A stretch of 64,000 nt of DNA from Lactuca virosa (GCA_928212115.1 CAKMRJ010005634.1:253478527-253542526); one strand, 5' to 3'; numbered from the stretch's first letter, positions 21,996 to 35,102 are shown. Translations and numbers: made by a program. Notes: generated from the sequence alone by a model not told the origin.

Positions 21996-23018
21996 GTGGT
22001 CCTCTTACAGGTCTGTTGGGCCTCGTAGGTTCACATACATACTCATTAGGTTTTTCAAACATAAAACGTACACGAAAACATTATACATAACGTAATACAA
22101 TATTTACGTAAACTCAGTTAAGGATTCTAGTGAGACATGTCGGTTGACACCTCTCGAGTGTACAATCGTAGCCTGTTGTTATAACCAGAGTCTCCTGGAG
22201 GGAGAGCGAGAGTTTGTGTATAGATCTATATCGGGTGACATCCCACACCTGAGCTGTTCGCTACAGTTAGACTAGGCCAGTCTAGGGTGACAAACCTTAC
22301 CTTAAACAAGCCGGCGCCTGAAAGCGCCACGACAGGCGAATTCGTCATAATCAAGTATGGTTAAAACGGCTCACATAGAGATTCTCTCCATCATAGTTTT
22401 ACGGAATACATATAAAACCTTGTTGATACGGAAACATACCTACACTGATATCAGTCTTAGGGTTTTGAGACCACGACACTTTTATAAACAGAAAATATAG
22501 GATTTTCTGGGAAAACATACAGTTAAACAATACCTTCTACTTATAACAGAAAAATTTTAGAATCTTTCCGGATTACATTTTTATATACATTCCAAATATA
22601 GAAAACACACATGCATCAGTACTTGATTTTGATACATCACTTTTAAACCATTTTCAGAAAATATCGGATTTTCTGGCGTCTTACGAACAATACAAAACTC
22701 TTCGTTCAAACATCCTTATGAACTTACCAACATTATATATGTTGACCCTTTCAAAATAACTTGTATTCTCAGAGAATCGTTAAGCGGAAAGGTCTGCAAG
22801 AACATGTGGAATTTGTCATATTTTGTTATCATCGTACATTGAATATTTTGGCATGTAATTCATGATACAACACTTGATGTAAACAATGTTGGTTGTATTT
22901 TGATATGTATGATGATGGTTTTGTCTTGTTTCAATTATATGCATTGTGATGATATTACAAGAGGAAGTCACGCACAAGCCCCCTGACGTTTTCTGCCGTC
23001 TCGTTCGGGGGTGTGACA
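21996..23018 (+). repeat. Element C 5' LTR, segment 3 (R/U5 end)
   Basis: This follows the TSD of B and matches 60085-61115. It carries TATAGATCTATA (22219-22230), hairpin 2 (AGACT 22269-22273, AGTCT 22279-22283) and hairpin 3 (GGCG 22313-22316, CGCC 22325-22328). It ends GTGTGACA at 23018, next to the primer site. Confidence 0.92.
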
Positions 23019-23020
23019 GA

Positions 23021-23033
23021 TTGGCATCAGAGC
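23021..23033 (+). other. Element C primer binding site
   Basis: TTGGCATCAGAGC starts two bases after the LTR. One base differs from the TTGGTATCAGAGC of B, as expected for an old copy. Confidence 0.85.
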
Positions 23034-23211
23034 ATTGTTTATAGTGAACTGGCATATCTAATCATACTTGATATGAAACTATAAATAGAATGGGACTAAA
23101 ACACTCTGAATAAAATGATACCTAGGTATACATTAAACAATAACACTAAAAGTCTCTGGAGGAAATTGAACACTGTGATTAAACCCGGATAGTTATGTAG
23201 TCATATTGGGG

Positions 23212-23240
23212 ATAAATATAGCCTGATCTACTATATTTAT
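23212..23240 (+). other. Leader hairpin with 9-nt loop (element C)
   Basis: The arms ATAAATATAG (23212-23221) and CTATATTTAT (23231-23240) form a perfect 10-bp stem. The loop is CCTGATCTA, one base from the CCTGATCAA of B, H and I. The rest of 23034-23430 has no recognised gene. Confidence 0.6.
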
Positions 23241-23430
23241 TCAAAATATGACCAACATGTGTTTGGGAGTAATCATGGCGGGAAATGGATCTAGAAGCTT
23301 ACCGCGTATCCAAGACCTTTAAGGAACTCAAACTTAAACAATTAAAAATACTATAGGAGTATTTTGGAAAAACTTATTTGCACATACTCTCTTTACACGC
23401 TTCTCACTCACAGTTTCTCACGCAGTCGCC

Positions 23431-23835
23431 ATGGACGAGGCACATCAGGGTGTCCTTTTCTATCACGCCCTAGTGGCCCACAGAATAATCGAGGAAGACC
23501 CCGTTATGGGTCAAGAGGCAGCACCCGGTGTCGGGCCCGAGGAGTACATGGAGACAGACTACGAGTTTGGAGAATCGGATGAGATCATGGAGGAGGACGG
23601 GGACGCTAATGAAGTCCCTAGTGAGCCTCCCACTTCAGAGATAGTACAGGATCACTCTGCAGCACCGTGGGATCCCATCGATAGGACTCGCTCCCTAGAG
23701 GAAGAGCTTGCCACCCTTCGGCAACAACGATTAGCAACCGAGCCCCGAGCTGTACATGCAGAGCACGAGAGGGATGAGGTCATTAGGGAGATGACCGAGA
23801 TGGCTGATCTTGTAGCACGACATTTCGACATGTGA
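23431..23835 (+). CDS. Extra ORF upstream of gag, element C (134 aa, divergent or shortened)
   Basis: The ORF starts MDEAHQGVLFYHALV and is acidic (about residues 30-65, with EEYMETDYEFGESDEIMEED). It has a Glu/Arg-rich, probably coiled-coil C-terminal part. Position, acidity and coiled coil match the extra ORFs of B, H and I, but the SEPEV, FQGPTP and SAD blocks are not visible, so homology is inferred from place and layout. An acceptor-like CACGCAG ends at 23425, five bases before the ATG. It is open while gag and pol of C are full of stops, though its short length makes that weak evidence. Confidence 0.55.
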   Translation: MDEAHQGVLFYHALVAHRIIEEDPVMGQEAAPGVGPEEYMETDYEFGESDEIMEEDGDANEVPSEPPTSEIVQDHSAAPWDPIDRTRSLEEELATLRQQRLATEPRAVHAEHERDEVIREMTEMADLVARHFDM

Positions 23836-24189
23836 TTTTGCCATCAGACCCATCTCATCGCAGCTAGTATCCGTTCACTTACTATCGTCATGCTTTTACT
23901 TATGCATTACCTTATGTACTATCGACTACATGATTAAGTGACTACACTACTCATGATGTCGTTACTCTGTCGAATTTTATTTCACTGCATGTATTGTATG
24001 CCTTATGTAGGAAAATTTTCATGTACTCAAAAGATTATCGTTAATGAAATCGGCTATATATTTTATCATGATGTTGTTATCTGCTATGTCTTCTATTACT
24101 TTTACTACATGTTGATTATATGCATTCACTCACCTATACACAACCGAATCACTAACACTATGATATAACAAAGAAATCGTGAAACTAAA
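23836..24189 (+). other. Spacer between extra ORF and gag of element C
   Basis: No gene is recognised. It is AT-rich. The ATG of gag seems lost: the Gag-like reading starts about 24215 (TPPEINSVAFQEAVSAAV) without a clear Met. Confidence 0.5.
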
Positions 24190-25235
24190 TACATTGGATA
24201 CTCAACATATTTCTGTTCCACGACACCGACGCCACCAGAAATAAACTCAGTCGCATTCCAAGAGGCAGTGTCGGCTGCGGTCACTGCAGCACTGGCACAG
24301 ATTCGAAACGGAAACAACGGTGAAGGTAACGGGCAGGCAACCGGGAGCACAAATCAGGGAACGAATCACGGACCCACAAGAACCTGTACCTACAAAGACT
24401 TCACAAACGCCAAGCCTCAAACCTTCAACGGGATGGGAGGCGTAATAACCCTGAAAAGATGGATAGAAAAGGTGCAATCAGTGTTTGAGATATGTGGATG
24501 TTCGGAGGGGTGCAAGGTCAAGTTTGCGGCCTGCACATTCGTCGATCAAGCTCTCTCTTGGTGGAATGGTCACGTGGAGGCCATGACACTCCCGGTGGCG
24601 AACACTATGCTATGGGTGGAGCTTAAGGAAATGTTGTTTACTGTGCAAGGGGAGAAATCTAGAAAATGGAGCAAAAGCTGTGGAACCTCACGGTTCAAAA
24701 CTCTGACATCGATGCTTACATATCAAGGTTTAGTGAGTTGTCTTTCTTGTGTCCAGGAATGGTCACATCTGAAGGGAAGAAGATCGAAAGATTTTTCTGG
24801 GGATTGATCGCGCCAATCCAAGGGAATGTGGTAGCAGCAAACCCGACCACATATAACAGTGCAAAAAGACTAGCCAAGAAACTATACGACCATGGCAACA
24901 AAAAGGGTGCCAAAGCAGGGGAAGCGGAAGTTAAGAAAGAAGATGATAACAAGAAGAGTAAAAACAACAAGCGAAAGGGACGAACAAAAACAGAGTCATC
25001 AAAGAAGCAACAAACAGTGGTTGTCCATGCTGGTACTCAAGCTACCACAACCCCACATGCTCCAGCCACATCTACACCAAATGCTCCCAAACAGTACTCA
25101 GGGACCCTACCTAAGTGCAACAAATGCAAATTCCACCATCACGGAGAGTGCGGGGAGATGTATTGCACAAGTTGCAACCGAAAAGGTCACACTGCAAGAT
25201 ACTGTAGAACTCAGCCTCAACAGAACCAACAGTCG

Positions 25236-25271
<36 letters not shown>

Positions 25272-25430
25272 CACAACAATAGTAACAACAACAAAAATGT
25301 TGGGGCTAGTTACACCTGTTATGGTTGTGGAAGAACCGGTCACTTCAAGCGTGACTGCCCCAAAGCAAACAACCAGGGGGCAGGAACATCGGGAAGGGTG
25401 TTGGAAATGGGTCAAGGTGAAGCGGTTTAG
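24190..25430 (+). pseudogene. Element C gag
   Basis: The capsid part (CTYKDFTNAKPQTFNG, RWIEKVQSVFEICGC, WWNGHV) runs in one frame to about 24640. A small deletion and frameshift follow, then 24666-25430 (MEQKLWNLTVQN.. on) with a Lys-rich linker and zinc knuckles CTSCNRKGHTARYC and CYGCGRTGHFKRDC, between which an AAC-repeat encodes a run of Asn (about 25237-25290). It ends at TAG 25428-25430, where B continues straight into protease (EALPDPT), so the stop is a defect rather than the natural end. Confidence 0.92.
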
Positions 25431-26860
25431 GACCCAACAATTGTTACTGGTACGTTCCTACTTAACAACACATACGCATGCATCTTATTCGATAGTGGGG
25501 CGGAGCGAAGTTTCGTTAGTAATAAATTCAAACACTTACTAAATCAACAACCCCAGAAGCTCAACGAAGCCTTCACGGTGGAAATGGCTAATGGGAAAAC
25601 TGAAACAACCAAAGATGTTTACATAGGGTGCACATTAACACTAAACAATCACTCTTTTCCAATGGATTTGATGCCATTAAATATTAGGAGTTTTAATGTG
25701 ATAATCGACATGGATTGGTTAATCCCCCATCTTGCTGATATTATGTGTCGCGAGAAGGCCGTTCGCCTTCATCTCCCCAATCACGAAACCCTAATAATCT
25801 ATGGTGATAAACCTGGCGCCAATCTTCGTCTTATCTCGTGCATCAAGGCACAAAAGTGTCTACACAAGAAGAACTACGCATTCCTCACTCATGTAGTAGA
25901 TAAGACCAAAGAAGAAGCAAACATTCAAGACATTCTGTGGCATGTGACTTCCCGGATGTATTTCCAGAAGATCTACCGGGAATACCCCAAGAAAGACAGG
26001 TCGAATTCCGAATCGACCTAATACCAGGAGCCACATCAATTGCCAAATCACCCTACAGGTTAGCTCTCGCCGAAATGCAGGAGTTATCCAGCCAACTAAG
26101 CGAGCTGTTAAGCAAAGGATTCATCTGACCAAGCTTCTCACCCTGGTGAGTTCCGGTCTTGTTTGTCAAGAAAAAGGACGAATCTTTCAGAATGTGCATC
26201 GACTATAGAGAATTAAACAAACCCACTGTCAAAAACCGATACCCAGTTCCTCGAATCGACGATCTATTTGACCAGCTTCAAGGAGCTAGTTATTTTTCAT
26301 AAATAGATTTGAGATCTGGTTATCATCAACTCCGAGTTCGGGAAGAGGACATTCCAAAAACTGCCTTTCGAACTCGATACGATCATTACGAATTTGTTTT
26401 GATGCCCTTATGTCGAACAAATGCCCCCACTGCATTTATGGACCTGATGAATCGAGTCTGCCGCCCATTCCTTCATAAATCCGTGATTGTCTTCATTGAC
26501 GATATTCTTATCTACTCTCGAAGCAAAGAAGAGCATGGTCAACATCTCTGTCAAATCTTGGAAACCCTAAGAGCTGTAAGATTATATGCGAAGCTCTCCA
26601 AATGCGAATTCTGGATCCGCAGTGTAAACTTTTTGGGTCATGTAGTCAGCGAGGAGGGGATTCACATAGATCCTTCCAAGATAAAGGCCATTGAAGGTTG
26701 GGCGATCCCGAGAACCCCAACATAAATTCGTCAATTTTTAGGTCTCGCAGGCTAGTACCGAAGGTTTATCCAGAATTTTTCTAAGATAGCCAAACCCCTC
26801 ACCACATTGACACAAAAGGGTGTGCCTTTCAACTGGATGGAAAAGCAAGAAGCCGCCTTC
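25431..26860 (+). pseudogene. Element C protease and RT
   Basis: The protease reads FLLNNTYACILFDSGAERSF (DSG at 25491). A frameshift lies near 25935. RT follows with ELSSQLSELLSKGFI, FIDDIL and LGHVVSEEGIH. In-frame stops at 26126 (TGA), 26144 (TGA), 26299 (TAA), 26723 (TAA) and 26754 (TAG) show long decay. The FGLTNAP motif has become LCRTNAP. The frame ends at the start of RNase H (..NWMEKQEAAF), where E begins at 26861. RNase H and most of integrase are missing. Confidence 0.92.
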
Positions 26861-29236
26861 TGTGACAACCCGAAAGTTTTGTATCAAGCAAGGTTTAAAT
26901 GGTAACCCTATGACAATGAAAACCTTGAAAGTCATTAGAGCATAAGTACATGAATATGGAAGTGTATACTTTGGAAACCAGATACAGGGTAACCCCCTTG
27001 AAAGTAAACAAAATTTAGTAAGGTAAAACTAGACAAATGCATTAATTAAGGATCACATGGTATAAGACACAAGAACTTGTATATTGTGTCACAATCTTGA
27101 ATAATTAAATTACTAAGACCATAAACACCTTTATTAGACCATGAACACATTCCTAGGCAACATATTGGGTGTAAACACTCTAAAATACCAAGTTAGACCA
27201 TGAACACCTTCCTAGGAAACTATTTGGGCGTAAACACATTCAATAATCCCAAGTTAGACCATGAACACATCCCTAGGCACTATTTGGGCGTAAACACTCT
27301 AAAATATCATAGCTAGGCCGTAAACGCATCCCTAGGTAGAGTTTAGGGCGTAAACCACTTAAATAATCCCAACTATGACCATGAACACATCCCTAGGCAA
27401 GATATGAAGCGTAAACCCCTCCACTTGATCACTATTAGGCCGTAAACCCACAAGAGAAAAGGAATATGGACCATAAACCCTTTTGTGGACCATCCATGAG
27501 CGTAAACACCTAGATATTTCAAGGTGTTTATGGATTTGTGAGTGTCTTTTGCCAATTCCCCATGCATTTACGGATCCTCACAAATTACCCAGCAAGCAAA
27601 CATGATTTAGCTAGTAGCCCTCCAAGCATACTTCAAATCAACTTCAATTCCTTTATTTAAAACAAGAACTCCTTGCTAATCCTCACTCTTACCTCATTTC
27701 ACTCTCTGGAGATTTTATACTCCCTCAAAAATCGCTTCCTCACTAACAACTAAACAAAACTCCTCTCAAGAACAAGTGGATTCTTCCAAAAATCCTTATC
27801 ATGAAGGTGGTTTTTGGAAATTTCGTGAGCTATTTCGAAATCTCCTAGTATTCCTACATATTATTTTGTTAAAATCATCTTATTTACACATAAGGTTCTG
27901 TTTTAACCTCCTTAGGATAATCTAGGCTTCAAGTAGTTAATTAGGGCATTCTAGTGTTTAGGCTCAAGATCTCTTCACTACACTTCAAAAACCCCACAAA
28001 ACCAACCCAATGTGAGCTTCATACCCCACTCTTTTCAAGTTTTCATTATTTGGGGGGGGGGGGGGAATACAAGTCAAATCTTGTTTAAATCCTTGGATAA
28101 TTGCATGTATTTGTATGTTTAGGTGTTTAGGTGTGTTGAAATGTTTTTACTTCATGTTAATACTCCATAAACTTGAGTTTTCACAAACCTCATGATGTTG
28201 GGAAAAAGTTGTCTTTGTATAGATCAACATATTTTATATTATATAAAACATAAAATTAAGCTACTAGGTAATTTTTGGTTAAAAACACTTTTAGCACTAA
28301 AACTTGTGCAAACTTTAAGACATAATAAATTTCATGGATTTATATGAGATTTTGGTGGAACTAGTGAAAATATTTTAGTCACAACAAGAAAGAATATTTT
28401 GTTTGCAAAGATCTTCACAAAATTTTGGGTATGTCACAACATTCTACAAAACATAGTTATTTTTCTAAAAATAAATGTCACTTGTAAATCAATCATGCTA
28501 CATTGCTACTATTTCTAGGGTTTTGAAACTTGGAACGTTATGTCATATTCATAACTTATTTTTTCAAGTTAACGAACTATTAGTTATTATTTATAAATAT
28601 TCAATATAAATAATTTCATCAAGAAAATGTACAAAACAAGGCTTTTATGACAGATTTATGCACATGTCATAAACTGCCGTCAAAAAACTTTCAGAAACAC
28701 AAGTGTTAAACTGTATGTCATAAAGCAGAAAAACGCGTGTCATAAAACTGCAGTCATAATTTTTACCCAAGGAAAACAGTATTTGCATTATATAACAAAG
28801 AGAGAAAAACTCGCATACGTTCCATTAAGGCTCTTGTGAGACTAGTTTTGTTTTCGCCGTACCTATCAAGGTACACTGTAAGTCCTGTGTTTATAACCAG
28901 AGTCTCGTGGAGGGGGAGCGTGATAATTGTGTATAGATCTATACGAGTTGACACCCCACACCTGTGATGTTCGCTACAGCTAGACCGGCCAGTCTAAGGT
29001 GACAAATATCTGGACCGTATCTGACGCCTGAAAAACGTCAGGGCAGACGTTCTCGTCATATCCGTATGGTTATAAAGACTCACATAGAGTAGGGTCCTAG
29101 TGACATTGGAATTACGTGGATTATACACCCCATTAACTTTATAAAATTCAGAACTGTGGTTCGTATATTTTATAAACTACTTTCACAACTTCGGTCTTTG
29201 GGTTTTTAAGACCACAACATCTTTTATGTACACAGG
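26861..29236 (+). repeat. Element E: truncated LTR replacing RNase H and integrase of C
   Basis: It begins TGTGACAACCCG, as LTRs of this group do. It carries a tandem array, a donor-like region followed by a G-run (28056-28070), the palindrome GTATAGATCTATAC (28931-28944) and hairpins 2 (TAGAC 28981-28985, GTCTA 28992-28996) and 3 (CTGACG 29021-29026, CGTCAG 29036-29041). The usual LTR end (..GTGTGACA) is absent: the sequence passes directly into the integrase tail of C near 29236. The insertion was therefore followed by a deletion that took the LTR end and about 1.4 kb or more of pol. No TSD can be seen. Confidence 0.75.
27137..27440 (+). repeat. About 60-bp tandem array in E
   Basis: Five or so units start at GACCATGAACAC-like motifs near 27137, 27196, 27257, 27316 and 27377. 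Each has a second half with GGGCGTAAAC. Period is 59-61 bp, close to the 59-bp array in the LTR of C, though the sequences differ. Confidence 0.75.
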
Positions 29237-29780
29237 GCTAAAAATCATTCGGGAAACGACCGAAAAGATAATCCAAATCAAAGCCCGACTTCAAGCATCA
29301 CGAGACCGAAAAAAGAGCTATGCTGACCAACAGTGAAATCCTCTGGAATTCAAAGTCGGAGATCGGGTGCTATTGAAAGTCTCTCCCTGGAAAGGAATGA
29401 TTCATTTTGGGAAACGGGGAAAACTGAACCCGCGATACATCGGATCGTTCGAGATCCTTGCCCGAATTGGTCTGGTAGCTTATAAGTTGCAGCTACCTTC
29501 AGAGCTTAGCAACGTACACCCCATGTTCCACGTCTCGAATTTGAAAAAGTGCTTATCAGATGAAACTCTTGTCATTCCTTTAGAAGAGATCAAAATAAAC
29601 TAGAATCTCCTGTGCGTCGAAGAACCAGTCGAGGTTATGGACCGAGAAGTGAAGCGTACGAAGCAGAGCCGCATTCCGATTGTGAAGGTTCGATGGAACG
29701 CCAAGCGTGGACCGGAATTCACATGGGAACGCGAAGACCAAATGAAGCAGAAGTGCCCTCACTTATTCTCTCATTCATGA
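29237..29780 (+). pseudogene. Element C integrase C-terminus with chromodomain-like tail
   Basis: The frame reads LKIIRETTEKIIQIKARLQ, then VGDRVLLKVSPWKGM, GKRGKLNPRYIG, SNVHPMFHVSNLKKCLS, and ends ..FTWERED then SHS and a TGA at 29778-29780. In-frame stops at 29334-29336 (TGA) and 29599-29601 (TAG). It aligns with 19000-19493 of B and 39621-39202 of H. It is joined directly to E. Confidence 0.9.
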
Positions 29781-29799
29781 TCCTACCTTTCGAAAGAAT

Positions 29800-29832
29800 T
29801 TCGGGACGAAATTCCCTCTAACGGAGGGATGA
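29800..29832 (+). other. Element C polypurine tract and conserved upstream palindrome
   Basis: AATTTCG-GGA-CGAAATT is followed by CCCTCTAACGGAGGGATGA, which abuts the 3' LTR at 29833. Confidence 0.75.
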
Positions 29833-30901
29833 TGTCACAACTAGCATTTTTAGCTAGGAAATTCTATTCTCATGTAAACATCATCTATTGTAAGGCATGT
29901 ACACTAAGTGAAAATCATACTCTATGCTTAATCAAAATCATCCCTTTGAATCGAACCTCACTCAAGAAGCCCATAACCTAATACAATACATTTCATATAG
30001 TCAACTATGGGTTGAAAACCCTAGAAATCCCGGTTCAAGTTAATATGGACTAGGATCCTGTTATTGGTCCTAATGGACCAATAAACTTTCAATTTGACTA
30101 TTTTGGGCCAAGGAACCTAATTGGGCTCTAATTGAACCTAGATTCATGAAACTAAAACATTTTGGGTCATGTGGGCCTAGAATAGTTCATTTTATCCCTA
30201 ATGGGCCATGTTGGGCCATAAATGATTTCATTAGCCCTAATAGGCCGTAAAACCCATTCCTTCATCACCTTTGGGCCTTAAACCTATAAAAAGGGCCCAA
30301 TGGGCCGAAATTTCCATATTAGGCCCTATAACATTCGAATATATTCACCTATGGCCCAAATTAATTCTTTTCTTTCTTCCTTAAGCCCTTCTCGGGGTTT
30401 AAAAAAAATGGAAGAAGATTGATCTAGGCTTGACAACACATAATTAACCTACATGTTTCAAGGTAATCAGATACTTCTAGAAGCTATTATCCTCCATGCA
30501 ATAATGTTTAATCTCTCTCTTCCTTCCTCTCTTCTTATGGCCGAAATATGCCACACCCCTCCCCACTTCATCCCTTTCAATCTCAAAATTTCTCTCTAAC
30601 TCTCAAAAGTTTCTCACCTTTTCCTCTTCCAATTTCGTGTGTGCTTATTAGGGTGTCCAAGGATACTTCATCAAAATCATTCATTTTTGGTAAGCTACTT
30701 CTACTAAAGAAGTTTAATTTCTTGTTTATGTTAAACTTATTACTCTTAATCACTCCATTTTGTGATTTTTGTTTCTTAAAAACCTCCTAGAACTAGAAAA
30801 TTCTTCAAGGAGCTTGCTAGGCCGAAAACTCATCCAATCTTCTCACTAAAAACCGATCCATCAAAGCAAGGTGAGTTCATAACCCCTTGTTTTTTGGTTT
30901 T
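29833..30901 (+). repeat. Element C 3' LTR, segment 1
   Basis: This matches 229-1146 plus 9752-9900. It ends at 30901, where G is inserted (TSD GTTTT at 30897-30901). It holds the TGGGCC-rich U3, TATA-like TTTAAAAA (30398-30405) and the donor-like AAG/GTGAGTTC (intron side from 30871). Confidence 0.92.
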
Positions 30902-32538
30902 TGTGACAACCGTCAAAATTCGAGTCGGTTCTAGACTTGAATAAACTTGGTTGCACGTATAAGCACGACACATACTAGACTTAGTAACTAGAAGTTAAGA
31001 TATAACCTATTAGAAACTTGGAAACAATTAGAAACAATGGATAATGTGCTTGGATTTCACATTGGTATGTGAATTCTACAACTACTTAACTGGAGTGACT
31101 ATCCATATTCGGGTCATTCTTTGACTTGAACACCCCTTTCATGAATCATATACACACATCATGCACATGACCTAGAAGTAGAAATTAGGTCAAAGTCTCA
31201 TAGAAACTTAAGTCAAAGTTGAAAACTAGGACTAGTATACTCGATTCCTCAATTTCGCTTGAATCTCGAAACCACTACATAGAATGCCAATAAATCGATA
31301 AAAATAAATTACAAACATTATTTTTAACTAGAAAAGAGTTATGAAACTCTAACATAAATTGAAATCTCAAATAATTCAATTTATTTTGATATCCAAATAT
31401 ATATTAAATCTCAAGACCCTAAAAACCCTAAAATCTCAAATTTATGAACTTTAACACCTAAAAATCCATAAAATTGGTATGGAATATATATTATCAATTT
31501 AAAGTAACTCAAATTAGTAGAATATAACCAAGGAGAAATAAAATTTAAGTCATTAGTATTTAACCTTATTTTTTAAGCAAAAAATCAAGGTTTTGTGAAT
31601 GAAAATTAAGATAAGGTGCATATTTTATAAAAACTTGATATTTTTATAAAATAAAGTTATAATTTTATAAAATTTAAGAGAGGGAGACCCTCTCTCCATT
31701 CAAAAGTCGGACTCCACCTCCCAAGAAATGTCTTCCCAACAAACATTAAATCATTCTTCACCCACACACTCCATCTCCTTCACTTCTCTCTCTCTCTCTC
31801 TCTCTCTCTCTAATTTCTCTCTCACACTCTCATACACACTTTCTCTCTTCCTCTCTCTGTGAACCACGAAATTTCCAAAGAATAGGACCCAAAAACACTC
31901 CTTAAACTCAAAATGTTCATCATCTAGGAGTGTTCTTAAAAGAATCGATAATGGTACGAGCGGAGCGTAGTCAAGGCACCATTTGCATCATCTCAATGCA
32001 TTGTGAGTATTCACGACTCCCCTATTTTCGGTTTTTAAATGTTTTGGGGTGGAAAAGCATGTCCTAAACTTTTTATGTTCGTTGTATTTATTTTGACTCG
32101 TATGAAACTTGGTTGCTATATTTCGTATGTATGTGTATGTTACTTTAATTCATGAGGACTGTATCGCGGTTAAGTCCCTGGAATCTCTAGACACAACTCA
32201 TTAACTCTTTTGAGCCTATGGTTTTATGGATAGCGCTATCAGGAGGTAGACAACTCCTCACTCGCACGATTCGCTTGAGTGCATTTTACCATTTTATACA
32301 TTATGTTTGCGATACACATAGTAGTGAATAGGGCACGATACACGTAGAGACACATCCCTTTTAGGAGCATTCGCATGTGTTGTATTTCAATTTACATTGT
32401 AATTCTTTTAAAAGTTGTTCAATTCTATTGTAAATTTGTAATGATTTTTAATACTATGGTTGGTGTTGTCTTTTAACTATTGCTATGAAACCCTTTGTAC
32501 TGCCACACCCCGTGTTTCCGCTTTAGCGGGGTGTGACA
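30902..32538 (+). repeat. Element G 5' LTR
   Basis: This is 1,637 bp ending CTTTAGCGGGGTGTGACA. 32004-32538 match the right LTR with a gap: the right copy has about 455 bp (near 35440-35895) that are absent here after GGGCACGAT. There is a weak donor-like T/GTGAGTATTC near 32003, at the same place as the donor in B and C. Confidence 0.85.
31783..31811 (+). repeat. (CT)n microsatellite in the LTR of G
   Basis: About 14 CT units in a pyrimidine-rich stretch that runs on to about 31858. Confidence 0.9.
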
Positions 32539-35102
32539 GAAATGGTATCAGAGCCGAAGGTTATAGAGAATACCGGTTTTCCTTTGGAGAACCACAACTA
32601 TAGCCAAAAAAAAAATTCAAAAAGTTTTTAAAATACTGAACATACTACTGGTATAACTAATTCGAGTATGCATTATTAGACTTTAATTAAGTATAGCCTG
32701 GCCAACTATGCTTAATTAAGGAAAGTTAATGTGAGGCTGGAAAGGGTTATAGTAGAATTATGTTCAAAACAATTTTCAACTTGAACTTTTGAAAAACAAA
32801 ATTTTTCGGTGTGCGTACGAGCATTGCATATTATAGGCATTCATCTAGATACACTTAGAAACTAAGTGCACTTTTATAACAATGCCTTTATTCAGAAATA
32901 TTCTTATCCCTTATCAAGTGCTAGGTTAAGCACTTAGGTTATATCACTTGCCACTCTAGGAGCAATGCACTTAGTACTGAGAAATGAGTATTCCTCGGTA
33001 GCTATTGACTTTAGATGTAAGGTTAGTAGCTAGATATACACTAGTAATATTCTTAAGTCGAAACCTATACCAATTATTCCTTAATACCTCTTCATCGTCT
33101 TCGTATTATAGTTACAACTAGCAAAAATCGTTTCGATACCGACACGAATGATAATTGGAGCATCGCGTAAGGAGGTAGATGAGTCGCCACTAAGTAATCA
33201 CTTAGATACCATTGGCGGGCATTCCGGATTCGACTCACAAGGAGACACAGAGGTTTAACCTATATGTGAGATCTTATTTCTACGCTACGATTTAGCTCTA
33301 GGTTGTTTCTACCTCGAGGTTAAAACTTAACATAGGATATCCCTTTGACCTCTATAAAAGGTCGTCAACTGCATTGACACCATAAAATGTTTTTCAAACA
33401 ATTTTTCTTGTCCTTTATTTTGGGGAAAAGACGTCGACACTCGCCTTATACTCGTTTTGTACTCTCCTTAGTATTTAGGTACGATCAACTACACTAACAT
33501 ACTTTCTCCTTACTTCTTAATCTTCCATCGAAAAATTATTTCGCTTCATCGGTTTATTTATCATCGATAAAATATTTTATAACCACTTCATTCCACTTAG
33601 TAGACATTTCCTAACAATGTAAGTCATATTCTCGCTAAAAATCTTTTGACAACTTGCTTTAATTTAACATTTTTCTTCAAAACTCAATTTAACCAATATT
33701 GGTTTTAACATTGCTATTTCAATTTCATTTCAATCCATTTCAATGGATAGATGTGTTTTTAAGGCCATATAAACCATTTTAAACCTTGATTACCAATTGG
33801 ACACGTTTTCGAAAAACTTAGAAACATTTTCTTTTATAAAAGTGTTTAAATTCTATGCTATAAAACTTAGACATATGACATTGAAGTTCATATTACGTGT
33901 AAAAGCTTCATCGGATCTTTCAAAACACTTTTGTTTTGACTCTTTTGACCACTTTCTCATTTAGGCATTGTAATTTACTTTAATGTGTTTTCTCGAAACC
34001 CAACATGATATTTATGCAAATTTCTACTTCACACATGTTTCTAAGATATCTCTAATTCCTAAATTTCCAACACATATCATTTGTTTATTTCATTTCAAAT
34101 TAGTTTTATAATTTGTGTTTATAAAACATACAACATTGCAAAACTTAGTGTTCACTTTTAAAATTCCAGTGACGCACTTTCAACAATGTATAATTACTCT
34201 TCTAAATCTATTGAGTCTTTACCTTATATGTTTTAACTATTATTGAACTTCATTCTAAAAAGTCAAATTGTCAGATTTTCAACTACCGTTTGTAGTGCGT
34301 CTTCTTTTTCACAAATGGAGTATAACTTAATAAGATAACTCGTGATTTTTAGCAAACATTTTAAGATTCCCACATGTCTATTTAATCATCAACATACATC
34401 AAATATTGAAGTTTGAAAAATATCTCGACTTGGCTTTAAATCTACATATACATATTATTCTTAAAATTTTAACAATAGCAATCATTGTCGCTGGTACCTT
34501 CCTTTTCTATCCCCCGCACTTGATTTCTTGCTCTCCTTCTAATTTTAGATATTGCACACCCACGATAATAACATAATACATTGACTAACTTTGTTTCTAT
34601 CTATTTTGCTTCTCTTGGTACCATGTTCGTACACATATAGACTAGAAGTCTACCCTTTCGTTTTGAGAAATTAATACGTGCATAGTCGTGAGACATAATT
34701 TTGATTTAGTCAACTTTGATATATTCAGATACGCCTTTTATCATATACATTTTGTTTTTATTTTAAAATCTACTGAAAAAAAAGTAATCCTTATTTACAT
34801 TTGTTCTTTCGATCTAAATTCAAAAACTTGATTTAAAACGCAATTTTCATTGTATTTCCCTTACAATTAATACACAAGGTGACTGCCCTTGTTCTTATCA
34901 TTTTTCAAAATCCAGAAAATATATCTCAAGAATACATTTCTTATGTTTCATCTTTTCTTTAAAATCATAAAAAGTTTTAAATGTTACAATTATTTATCCT
35001 TCAAATGATTATTTTTGTAGAATCAATAAATTAAGAATGCGCTGTTTTCGATGATCGACATTTTTACACATTTCTTAAATAGCATTCTACTTTGTAATTT
35101 TT
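32539..35102 (+). other. Element G interior: primer site, leader hairpin, no gene
   Basis: TGGTATCAGAGCCGA (32543-32557) is the primer site. A strong hairpin follows: arms TTAATTAAGTATAG (32683-32696) and CTATGCTTAATTAA (32706-32719) with one G-T wobble, loop CCTGGCCAA. The rest is AT-rich and I see no protein family, polypurine tract or repeat in it. Confidence 0.75.

Noticed and set aside
23021..23033. A changed primer tRNA for C
   Set aside because: A single T-to-C difference from the Met site fits decay better than a new primer.
25107..25415. Val-rich minus ORF
   Set aside because: Produced by the AAC repeat of C gag read backwards.
26861..29236. E as a clean solo LTR with TSD
   Set aside because: It has no proper 3' terminus and no matching flank; it joins integrase directly.
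32539..35102. Host gene or hidden gag-pol in the G interior
   Set aside because: No ORF longer than chance and no recognisable motif in any frame.
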